Shown piece after piece: positions 1 through 6,669 of a DNA stretch of 10,065 nt. The notes under the pieces are model-generated. The model did no database searches and was not told the origin of the DNA. It saw only the letters and a list, made by a program, of their open reading frames with translations. Origin of the DNA: Sanchytrium tribonematis (taxonomy: Eukaryota > Sanchytriomycota > Sanchytriomycetes > Sanchytriales > Sanchytriaceae); assembly GCA_018985235.1 (NCBI GenBank), contig JADGIG010000307.1:1-10065 (forward strand), given 5' to 3'. Numbering within the stretch: the stretch's first letter is position 1; each line of letters opens with the position of its first letter. The position numbers were made by a program, and so were the translations under genes.

Positions 1-589
1 AAGGGATGTCTAATCCGAAAATTTGATATTTTTTTAAATTTCGGACCTGGACATTGGGATAAAGATTTAACAGTGTGACATGATTTTCACTCAATTCGTC
101 ATAATGATAGATTTGTATAGCTTCTTGCCATCCAATTTGAATTAGTAATCGAACATTCGCCACTACCAGGTCAAAATTGTGTAGATCACACAAAATTATG
201 ACACCACGTAAGCCAGTAACATAATTTAATTGATCTAATGACTCGAGTGATTCTTTTAGAAACTTTCGTCCTTGATAAATGATCTCTGATGGGTACTTCC
301 AAACTTTGGGATCTGTCCATCTCCAGGATTGTGGGTGTGGGTTGACTTGCCCTACGCTAAGTGTTCGAGAGCATTTAGTTGTCATATTGAATAAAAATTT
401 TAATTCATTTGTCATTTCTACGTCGATTTTTAATTTTGATGACAAATTCGGGAGCAAGATTTCTTGCTTTCCGGTTCTTTTGCTAATATTCGGAATGGAT
501 ATTGTCTCGGTATTAATTCTGTATTCCGGTACTTGAAGATAAATTAATAGTATTGTGCAAACAATTATACGTTTGACTACAATTTGCAT
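1..589 (-). CDS. Putative type II membrane glycosyltransferase, MNN1/GT71-like (3' end beyond window)
   Basis: The reading frame is open from the ATG at 589-587 to the window edge, giving 196 residues with no stop. Residues 1-20 form a short basic start (VVKR) followed by a hydrophobic segment (about residues 8-20), typical of a type II signal anchor of a Golgi enzyme. A linker (about 21-95) carries potential N-glycosylation sites (NIS, NLS, NMT). From about residue 125 the pattern GLRGVIILCD, then RLLIQIGWQEAIQIYHYDEL, resembles the start of the nucleotide-sugar fold of fungal alpha-mannosyltransferases of the MNN1/MNN2 type (GT71), where a G-x-G-I-V strand is followed by 'LLR..G...PIE.y'. 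The catalytic DxD motif would lie in the missing part, so activity cannot be judged. The gene starts only 23 nt after the SPB4-like stop on the same strand. Seen: anchor and fold-like pattern. Inferred: mannan or glycoprotein glycosylation. Another Golgi glycosyltransferase family is possible. Confidence 0.55.
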   Translation of the reverse strand, partial: MQIVVKRIIVCTILLIYLQVPEYRINTETISIPNISKRTGKQEILLPNLSSKLKIDVEMTNELKFLFNMTTKCSRTLSVGQVNPHPQSWRWTDPKVWKYPSEIIYQGRKFLKESLESLDQLNYVTGLRGVIILCDLHNFDLVVANVRLLIQIGWQEAIQIYHYDELSENHVTLLNLYPNVQVRNLKKYQIFGLDIP

Positions 590-611
590 GTTTTGAAATT
601 AGAGAATGTTT

Positions 612-617
612 TTTATT
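612..617 (-). terminator. AATAAA poly(A) signal overlapping the helicase stop codon
   Basis: On the minus strand the end of the helicase reads AAA TAA A, so the TAA stop (615-613) lies inside a canonical AATAAA hexamer. The next gene on the strand starts 23 nt later, so cleavage would fall close to or inside its 5' leader. Confidence 0.6.
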
Positions 618-2073
618 TCATGATTTCGGACATGCGTTTTTCATAGGCGGTTGTATCTAACTTTTTAGCCTCCTTTAAATAGACTGGCTTTATCAGACCG
701 CATCCTATGCACCAGTCCATAAAATTTATCTTTTTAAGATCGAAGATGTATTTGTAGACTATATTTTTGTAGCCCTCGTACAAGCTTATGACACTGGCTT
801 TCGCTAGACTATTGAGTTTCGCATCAAACTCGTTTAACTTTACAAGATAAGAGTACTCTCTTGGTATTTCCAGCGAGAGTTTTTCAAATTGTATTTGCTT
901 CTGCCCCATAGTATACTCGAATGCCTCTTGAGAGGGATCTAAACAAATGATGCACTTTCCTTTCTTATCAAATCTAGCAGTTCTGCCACCTCTGTGAAAG
1001 ATGTTGGAAATGTCGCTACTAGGTGGATCTAGTTGAATCACACAATCTACAGAGTCAAAATCGATTCCTCTTGATGTCAAATCAGTGCTAAATAGAACTT
1101 GCTTTTTCTCTGAATATTTGATAAATTGATTGTAAACTTGTTCTCTTTTATGAGACTTCATCTTTCCATGTATACCAACAAAATTAGTATCGGCAGTCGC
1201 AGAATTTGAAGTCCATTTTGTAAATAATTTTGGTAATTGCTTCTTTTTAGTGGAGTTATCAGGATCCAAGCCTGAAAGTAATTTAAACAATCTCAAAAGA
1301 TAATTAACTCCGTCAGAAGAATTGACAAATACGACAATTCTGTGGGATTTCTCAAAATTTAGAAAGTTAATTAAAAACATAATTCTATCCCACGCGTTAA
1401 TATAACATAGTTGGTACTTCAATTGAGATGGAGACGAAGCATTTTGGGACAATTTGGACGACTTGATTCGCACAATGTACGGATTCCTCATGGCTAACTT
1501 TTTAACAAGAGTTTGCATAAAAAAGTCATCCTTACACAAGGTTGCGGAAAAAAGTGCAGTCATCCTCTGTTTTGGAAACAGTTTAATTAAATTAGTAAAT
1601 GAGACATTGAAAGTGCTGTCTACAAATCTATCCGCTTCGTCACAGATCAAAATCTCGACAATTCTAGTATTTAATTTTTTCGAAATTATAGCACTAATCA
1701 GCCGTTTGGGCGTAGCTACAAGAATGTATTTCGTCGTTTTAGGATAAATGGGCTCTGAACCGCTAGTTATGAGCCCGCATTCAACTTCCAGCGATTTGCA
1801 ATATTCTTCCAAAACACCAAAAATTTGTTTTGCTAATTCTCTAGTAGGAGCTATAATTACAGCACCGAAATGATCATCTGCTTGTACGGCAAAATGTAAG
1901 CAGGGTAAGAGAAACGCATTTGTCTTTCCACTCCCAGTGCACGCCTCAACCAAAACATCTTTCTTGCTAATAAATTGGGGTATAGCATGTTTTTGTACCA
2001 TGCTAGGTTTGTCGTGAAATGTCTTTATCATCTTGACAACAATTGGATTCAACTTTAAATCTTCCCACTCCAT
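613..2073 (-). CDS. SPB4: ATP-dependent RNA helicase, Spb4/DDX55 type
   Basis: A DEAD-box RNA helicase of 486 aa, by family membership acting in the nucleolus in 60S subunit assembly (27S pre-rRNA processing). The order of motifs is complete: Q-motif Gln at 27, motif I ACTGSGKT 44-51, Ia PTREL 76-80, Ib TPKR (usually TPGR), II DEAD 145-148, III SAT 176-178, V STDLTSRGID 329-338 and VI HRGGRTAR 360-367. Assignment to Spb4/DDX55 rests on the N-terminal MEWEDLKLN, which matches the 'W-x-x-L' opening of that family, on LVKKLAMRNP after motif III, and on the C-terminal SVISLYEGYK...IFDL...GCGLIKP, which follows the DUF4217 region of Spb4. The ATG at 2073-2071 is chosen because the frame extends upstream without any ATG and the MEWEDL start fits the family. 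The protein is shorter than yeast Spb4 (about 600 aa); the basic C-terminal tail is largely missing. It is divergent from the 98-aa gene across 44 bp. Confidence 0.88.
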   Translation of the reverse strand: MEWEDLKLNPIVVKMIKTFHDKPSMVQKHAIPQFISKKDVLVEACTGSGKTNAFLLPCLHFAVQADDHFGAVIIAPTRELAKQIFGVLEEYCKSLEVECGLITSGSEPIYPKTTKYILVATPKRLISAIISKKLNTRIVEILICDEADRFVDSTFNVSFTNLIKLFPKQRMTALFSATLCKDDFFMQTLVKKLAMRNPYIVRIKSSKLSQNASSPSQLKYQLCYINAWDRIMFLINFLNFEKSHRIVVFVNSSDGVNYLLRLFKLLSGLDPDNSTKKKQLPKLFTKWTSNSATADTNFVGIHGKMKSHKREQVYNQFIKYSEKKQVLFSTDLTSRGIDFDSVDCVIQLDPPSSDISNIFHRGGRTARFDKKGKCIICLDPSQEAFEYTMGQKQIQFEKLSLEIPREYSYLVKLNEFDAKLNSLAKASVISLYEGYKNIVYKYIFDLKKINFMDWCIGCGLIKPVYLKEAKKLDTTAYEKRMSEIMK

Positions 2074-2117
2074 TTGTTTACTCCTAAAATTTGTGGTGTT
2101 GAATACTGAAACCGAAA
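2074..2117. promoter_or_regulatory. 44-bp divergent intergenic region (bidirectional control DNA)
   Basis: Only 44 bp separate the ATG of the Spb4-like helicase (minus) from the ATG of the 98-aa gene (plus). Both promoters and both 5' leaders must lie here or reach into the opposite coding sequence. No clear TATA box is visible. The call rests on geometry alone. Confidence 0.4.
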
Positions 2118-2414
2118 ATGAGAAAGCTTGTTCAAATGTCTTGTCTAGATGAGAATTGTGCAAGTCTGTCCATAATACATCACTACCATCTTATCCATGA
2201 CCTGTATGAATCGCTAAGAGATTACGTGTCCAAAGAGTTGCAAGATATGTTGTACTCCATTTGTGATAGTCCATCTTTTTTGCATTCTAGCAAACTAAAA
2301 TTGAGACTTATTGACAAAAAGATTCTTGGAGAACTCAACTCTGTTGATTTGGATGATGTTGAGCTCATGGACTTGGTCAAAAGCTTGTATGTACATTTAT
2401 GTAATATTTTTTAA
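2118..2414 (+). CDS. Small helical protein of unknown function (98 aa)
   Basis: An ATG-initiated frame of 98 codons ending in TAA. I do not recognise the family. The protein looks mostly alpha-helical: LIHDLYESLRDYVSKELQDML is amphipathic, followed by KLKLRLIDKKIL and VELMDLVKSLYVHL. There is no signal peptide or clear membrane segment. Four cysteines are present (positions 9, 14, 49 and 95), without a metal-site pattern. A second Met at residue 7 (MSCLDEN) is an alternative start. Support for a real gene: it fills the only space between two minus-strand genes, does not overlap the helicase when that gene is started at its only sensible ATG, and ends exactly on an AATAAA shared with the convergent gene. 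A small subunit of a larger complex would fit the size and helix content, but this is a guess. Confidence 0.6.
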   Translation: MRKLVQMSCLDENCASLSIIHHYHLIHDLYESLRDYVSKELQDMLYSICDSPSFLHSSKLKLRLIDKKILGELNSVDLDDVELMDLVKSLYVHLCNIF

Positions 2415-2426
2415 TAAATATTTATT
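2413..2426. terminator. Palindromic bidirectional poly(A) signal AATAAATATTTATT
   Basis: This 14-bp sequence is identical to its own reverse complement and presents AATAAA on both strands (2413-2418 plus, 2426-2421 minus). The plus-strand stop TAA (2412-2414) overlaps its left end, and the minus-strand receptor stop TAA (2430-2428) lies 1 nt from its right end. The convergent genes therefore have 13 bp between stop codons and apparently share one element. Confidence 0.65.
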
Positions 2427-2427
2427 C

Positions 2428-5110
2428 TTACAAATTACGTTGTCTCTTCAAGTCTTCTAAGGATTTGGTTGCACTCAAGTTTGCTGGTTTCTTTAGCTCG
2501 TCCATTGAACCTTTTTTAATCATTTGTTTCTTTCTTAAATCTTCGTTAGATCTAACGCTATGGAAGGAATTAATAAGTCCCAAGCCTGGTCCCTGTTTAG
2601 CAAACTTGGCTCGAATATTTGCCATACACAAATTCATTAATATTTTAAATTTACGAACCATCTCTTCACTGCTAAATACTATGGTCAAAGTAATATTATT
2701 ATCTAATTGAATTTTAATCTTGTTTTTACGTTCTAATTCCTCAATAAGCACAGGCTTTTGCAAAAAATCCATTTTGTAGACAATACCTTCACTCTTAAGT
2801 TGATATTCATTATTTGAAGAGACCTTCTTGATGGTATGCAATGAAAAATACTTATCAGTACCATTAAAAAGTAAAAAGAATCTTTTCCAGACATTAATTT
2901 TCAATTTCTTGTCCAAAACCTCAACGTAATCGTAAAAGATAGCCGTATCATTTGTCTGATTTGAGTTTAATTTCACCATACTTCCAAGAGTACTTCGGTC
3001 AATCATATCATGTTGAGATCCAACTTTGATTGACCTAGATTTCTCAGAGGATTTGGGTTTCTGACTTTGCTCTTTTTGGGGCTTTTCAATATCATGGCGT
3101 AGTAATAGCAAAAGTCCATTTGTACCCATGAACATCAAAATACTTAAAATGATTTTTCTCGTTGTATGATTAAATATACTTGCAGTTGAAAAGCAAGCTG
3201 CTAAAATTAAAAACCCGAGAGAATTATAAAGAATAATATTTGCGTAACGACTTTGTTTGGTGAAAATTTTGTTTGATCTCAAAATGTATGAAAGAAATAC
3301 CGCGTAGGCGTAAATGATTACATTAAATGCAAATAATAACCAGAAAAATCCAGAATCATACTTGCTTTCTGAGCAAATAAACTCGTAAGCGTTTGTTCCA
3401 CCTTCGGTAAATATATGATCTTCGTGATAATTGGCCAACGAAACCCATAAGATGGTCAGAGTACCATTTAATATCATGAGAAGATAAGGTATAAACTTTA
3501 AGCTTTCGTCAGATCTCCCTTTAAATTCTAATCTAATTCCGCTTAAAGTTTTGAAGAGTTTCCACAATTTCATTGTGATTAAAACCCCACAGATATTAAT
3601 TGCTGTTACTGAAAAAAATCTCACTGATCCACAGCTAACCTATGTTAAAATATATTACCTGATTAGGATTTAAAACAAACAAAAGAGATGCAATATTTCC
3701 GAACAACAAGGACGCAGTAGCTAAACCTTTTGAGAACGACCATAATTTTGTTTTTGAGATTTGTACAGAATTAATAGTCACAACTAATATAATCATAATA
3801 CTACAAGCAACAATCATAAAGTAAAAGAAGAAAGGGTATCTCGCTACCACTGTGTAAGCATTTGCAGAAAAGTCGATTTCGTATCCCACATTTCCATCTG
3901 GACTCCAATTATATTTAAACCCAGTCATTTTCAAAATTTTGTTTGTGGCTGCACTGTATGAAAATGCTTTGTTTCTTGATCCGCTCTCGGTTTTTTGCAT
4001 AATCAAGAAGTCACTTATGACATCGTGATCATATGTAAAATATGCGTGACCGGCTGGACCTTGCACTTCAAAATGGGAGAGTAAATCAGTGTTATTAAGA
4101 AACCAAGTAGATCCAAGCTTTTGAAAAGTATCGACCTTATTTTTGGATTTTGCAGCTGTGATGAGACTAGAGAACAAATCCAAGCATGATAAATAAAACG
4201 GAGCATATGACAAATCATCCAGTTCGTATTTTGAATTTGAAATTGTATGTAAGTAATCATTCATGACCTTGAAGTCATCCGTACTAACATCCGCAGCTTG
4301 AACAGAGTATAAAACGTTTGCATCCCCAGCGTATCCACCAAAAGTATCAGCTCCTAGCCATACATAATCTTTATCGAACATGATTTTTTGACTAGGAGTG
4401 CTTGTGTCTACCATTTTCTGAAATTCCGAAGGTTCTCCCAGAAACACAACAACAGTACTCTCGCTGTCTTTAATTTGGCTTAAATACAAAGAAAAATCCT
4501 TTTGATAGACTTCATATTGCAAATCTGCAACAATCGTTACTTTGTCAGCATCGTCAGCTTGCTGGTTGCTAAGATTTAATTCACTAAGAAAAGCACTTCG
4601 CACACCCACAGCAAAAGCGTCCAAGTTATTCATTAAATTGATTCTCTTCCACTTCATCTGTACAACAAATTGAGCCAAGACTTTTCCCTGAATATTATCG
4701 TTTGGAATAGTTCTGATAAAGTAAGGAAATTCAGTTTTGTTTTCCAACGCCTGATTTGTCGCAGATCCAGAGCAAACTGGAATTTTGTTCAATGCAAAAA
4801 CAGGCATAACGTTTTTTGTTTGACCACTCGAATATGGACCAACAACAATATCACATTGATCTATTGCTCGAAAAGCTTCGTCAACGTTCAAAAGTGTATT
4901 ACCAGTCGCGCCAGTATCCAAAAAATGATTAAATGTCAAATTAGAAAACGGAAGCTTTCCGCTTGATTTAAGGTCATTCGCGTGTTTTTCGGTCAGCTTA
5001 TGCATATAATTAAAGTAAGCTTGAGGGGAATCGTTGTCCAAAGCAATATTTCTAAACATTGAACATATCCTCAGGCTTTCAGCAGACACCAAATGAAAAA
5101 CCCAGAACAT
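2428..5110 (-). CDS. Class C (GABA-B/glutamate-like) GPCR with C-terminal PH-like region; two exons
   Basis: Exon 1 is 5110-3659 and exon 2 is 3639-2428, joined across a 19-nt GT-AG intron, giving 887 aa. After a short hydrophobic start (MFWVFHLVSA) residues 11-420 form a periplasmic-binding-protein-like (ANF receptor) bilobed domain: 'FLDTGATGNTLLNVDEAF' then 'DIVVGPYSSGQTKNVMPVFA' are hallmarks of lobe 1. Seven membrane segments follow at about 425-449, 462-480, 490-508, 533-555, 581-605, 616-640 and 646-665. The TM3 Cys487 and an extracellular-loop-2 Cys573 (ICSES) match the conserved class C disulfide pair, and TMKLWKLF after TM3 corresponds to 'FAKTWRVF' in GABA-B receptors. Residues about 718-834 look like a PH domain (WKRFFLLF at 735, several strands, a final helix SEEMVRKFKIL). 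Expected at the plasma membrane, sensing a small extracellular molecule and signalling through G proteins; the ligand is unknown. The ATG at 5110 is the first in frame after an upstream stop. The signal peptide is unusually short. Divergent from the NYN gene across 163 bp. Confidence 0.83.
3640..3658 (-). other. 19-nt spliceosomal intron (phase 0) in the receptor gene
   Basis: On the minus strand the sequence is CAG|GTAATATATTTTAACATAG|GTT. It starts GTAATA, ends TAG, and has a TTTAAC branch-point-like sequence a few bases before the acceptor. Without removal, translation of exon 1 reaches TAG at 3637-3635 just past the acceptor, which would truncate the receptor after TM2. Removal joins Gln484 to Val485 and continues as VSCGSVRFF into TM3, restoring the conserved class C cysteine. 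Exon 2 has no ATG of its own near its 5' end, so it cannot easily be a separate gene. Confidence 0.7.
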
Positions 5111-5273
5111 TTTACAAGCCACACATCAAATGTTTTTTAAAGAAATATTGTAGGCATTTCTATTGGGCGACTGTGTTGTAAGAAAATCTAAGCCTGATTG
5201 ATTACTTCATAACTGAATGATATAATTTTTATCCAGATTCGACATAAATTTTTGAGACAAAGGTTTTTTGTGC
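5111..5273. promoter_or_regulatory. 163-bp divergent intergenic region between receptor and NYN gene
   Basis: This is the largest gap in the window and separates two divergent ATGs. It is AT-rich; a TATAAT-like stretch lies around 5221 in plus orientation, about 50 bp before the NYN ATG. No confident transcription-factor site or RNA gene is seen. A short upstream exon carrying more of the receptor signal peptide could lie here, but I found no convincing GT-AG solution. Confidence 0.35.
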
Positions 5274-5837
5274 ATGGAGAGAAAAAGAAATAAAGGAAAA
5301 ACTTTAACAGCTGAGTTGATGCCCATATTTGAAAACTTGAAAGTATCTTCCTTAGTGGGCGCGCATGTATATATAGACTATAGCAATGTATATTATGGCG
5401 CATTGAATTATTGTCCAAGATTTGATTCCGATTTATTCCTGAAATGCATTGACGATTTAACCGCGAAACTTCCTCATATAAAGAAAGTAGTTGTTTCGTC
5501 TTTACCCATAGAAGCTGAGAGATACGGATATGAGGTCCATCAGTTGCCTAAAATGAAAAGAAGAGAACTCTTTGTAGACGAATTATTATATGCAAAAATT
5601 GGAGATTCTCTTTTGGACTATCAAAAAGGATTGCTAGTTTTAGTTACCGGTGATGGGAACTTGTCAACCTTTGGACTTGGATTTAGCATGCAAATCGTCC
5701 GAGCAATACATCGCGAGTGGACAGTGAGGCTTCTTGGTTGGAAAAATGATATTTCTCACATTTATGTTGAAATAGAAAAGAAATATACCAAATTTTCAAT
5801 ACATTACCTTGATCATCTTGTTGGAAGAATATCGTAA
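5274..5837 (+). CDS. Stand-alone NYN/PIN-like ribonuclease-fold protein (187 aa)
   Basis: The protein carries one NYN domain, a PIN-like fold usually associated with metal-dependent RNA cleavage. Visible motifs are VYIDYSN (Asp35, Asn38) at the first strand, ELFVDELLYAKI (Asp102/Glu103) and LLVLVTGDGN (Asp127), the three acidic positions expected of the active site. After these, GLGFSMQIVRAIHREWTVRLLGWKNDIS and the final IHYLDHL complete the fold. A basic 10-residue N-terminus (MERKRNKGKT) could bind nucleic acid or direct nuclear entry. No second domain (no OST-HTH/LOTUS, zinc finger or RRM) is present. The start is the ATG at 5274; the frame reads upstream only to non-ATG codons. The RNA substrate is unknown. 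Its stop is 4 bp from that of the convergent downstream gene, and no AATAAA is visible on the plus strand nearby. Confidence 0.78.
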   Translation: MERKRNKGKTLTAELMPIFENLKVSSLVGAHVYIDYSNVYYGALNYCPRFDSDLFLKCIDDLTAKLPHIKKVVVSSLPIEAERYGYEVHQLPKMKRRELFVDELLYAKIGDSLLDYQKGLLVLVTGDGNLSTFGLGFSMQIVRAIHREWTVRLLGWKNDISHIYVEIEKKYTKFSIHYLDHLVGRIS

Positions 5838-5840
5838 AAC

Positions 5841-5846
5841 TTTATT
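5841..5846 (-). terminator. AATAAA poly(A) signal containing the stop codon of the 267-aa gene
   Basis: On the minus strand the coding sequence ends GAA TAA AG, so the TAA (5844-5842) sits within AATAAA. Any cleavage downstream of this signal lies inside the 3' end of the convergent NYN gene, so the two mRNAs must overlap in antisense. Confidence 0.6.
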
Positions 5847-6645
5847 CTCTGCTGTCTCGCTTTTTTTGAGCCATAATTCTTGTATATTTTCGGCTATCTG
5901 TAGATGCTCCTACAGCTCGTTTATTCCCAACAATCCTCATGTTATTGACTCGTTGAATGTAAGGAACAAAGCCTTTTGAAGTAGCAACTACTGCTTTGGT
6001 GTAACCTTTGTTACTCAAGCCACTTGAAGCTTTTGATATGAATCCACCGCAATTGACAACTTCCTCCATCTGCGACCTTCCAAATGCAACCTTCTCTGAT
6101 ACATCCACAAAGTCCGTGCTTGAATTCTCCGTTGGTTTTGCGATAGGAAGGTTTACGGTAGTTTCATGAGTGTCATCCAATTTCACAATTTGATTCAGAC
6201 GATCAAATATGGCATCTTTTCTAAATTTATCGGTCTTTCCCTTTTCAGATACAATTTTTTTCAATTTTTTAAATAAATTTTCTGATAATTTAACGTGATT
6301 TATGCGGAAATCTTGGTTTTCATTCGAATTTGTTGCGTCTTTTTTTGCTTCCAATTTTTCTATAATCTCCCAAGCTCGATTTTTATTATTTTCAATCTTG
6401 TTGTCAACATTAAAATTTTCTTGATAAAATTTGAGTTGCATCGCTTTCATCTCAGTGCTCTTCACAAATGGAATACCATATTCGCTGTCAAGCGAAATAA
6501 CTCTGGCATATTTCAACGGTGATACGTGCTTTCCAATTCTTCCATAAGCTTGGTCTATCAAGTTTCTTGTTGTGTATGATTGATGATGATTAAAACTTGC
6601 TATGGATGATTTTTTGAGCAATTGTCCAAAATGGTGATTGTTCAT
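5842..6645 (-). CDS. Unrecognised basic protein, possibly mitochondrial (267 aa)
   Basis: Starts at the ATG 6645-6643 (upstream in-frame codons include only TTG) and ends TAA. I do not recognise the family. The N-terminus, MNNHHFGQLLKKSSIASF followed by NHHQSYTTR, is free of acidic residues, rich in Ser, Lys and His and amphipathic, as in a mitochondrial presequence. A compact region at about 30-75 (IDQAYGRIGKHVSPLKYARVIS, EYGIPFVKSTEMKAMQLKFYQ) looks conserved-like, a lysine/asparagine-rich middle (about 75-150) is probably low in structure, and the C-terminus (about 195-267) returns to a Gly/Arg/Lys-rich ordered pattern ending in the basic tail KYTRIMAQKKRDSRE. A role in an RNA or ribosome particle would fit the charge distribution, but no motif proves it. 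It follows the 90-aa gene by 24 nt on the same strand and converges on the NYN gene with 4 bp between stops. Confidence 0.7.
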   Translation of the reverse strand: MNNHHFGQLLKKSSIASFNHHQSYTTRNLIDQAYGRIGKHVSPLKYARVISLDSEYGIPFVKSTEMKAMQLKFYQENFNVDNKIENNKNRAWEIIEKLEAKKDATNSNENQDFRINHVKLSENLFKKLKKIVSEKGKTDKFRKDAIFDRLNQIVKLDDTHETTVNLPIAKPTENSSTDFVDVSEKVAFGRSQMEEVVNCGGFISKASSGLSNKGYTKAVVATSKGFVPYIQRVNNMRIVGNKRAVGASTDSRKYTRIMAQKKRDSRE

Positions 6646-6657
6646 TACAAGGAGGTA

Positions 6658-6663
6658 TTTATT
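6658..6663 (-). terminator. AATAAA poly(A) signal after the 90-aa gene
   Basis: AATAAA on the minus strand lies 6 nt after the TAA of the 90-aa gene and 12 nt before the ATG of the following 267-aa gene. Cleavage would therefore occur near or inside the next gene's start. Confidence 0.55.
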
Positions 6664-6669
6664 CAAATT

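Noticed and set aside
279-536. 85-codon plus-strand frame
   Set aside because: It is antisense to the glycosyltransferase-like gene, whose protein shows a signal anchor and family-like pattern; the plus frame shows nothing recognisable.
1454-1747. 97-codon plus-strand frame
   Set aside because: It lies wholly antisense to the helicase core between motifs Ib and III and has no family features.
2074-2163. A 30-residue N-terminal extension of the helicase, back to 2163
   Set aside because: It would begin at TTG, contains no ATG, overlaps the 98-aa gene, and the family's N-terminus matches from the ATG at 2073.
2428-3624. Exon 2 of the receptor as an independent five-TM gene
   Set aside because: It would start at GTG, lacks TM1-2 and the ligand domain, and these lie immediately upstream across a clean GT-AG intron.
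3609-3639. Alternative 31-nt intron (GTTAGC...TTTCAG, phase 1)
   Set aside because: It also restores the frame, but has a poorer donor and deletes the segment carrying the conserved TM3 cysteine; the 19-nt intron gives the better protein.
4670-4966. 98-codon plus-strand frame, and the minus-strand frame at 4015-4260
   Set aside because: Both are shadows of the receptor ligand-binding domain in other frames.
5188-5418. 76-codon minus-strand frame upstream of the receptor
   Set aside because: It overlaps the NYN gene start in antisense, including the VYIDYSN motif, and its product has no recognisable pattern; it does not splice convincingly to the receptor.
6295-6522. 75-codon plus-strand frame inside the 267-aa gene, and the one at 7353-7673 inside the cysteine synthase
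   Set aside because: Antisense shadows; the sense proteins are the better-supported ones.
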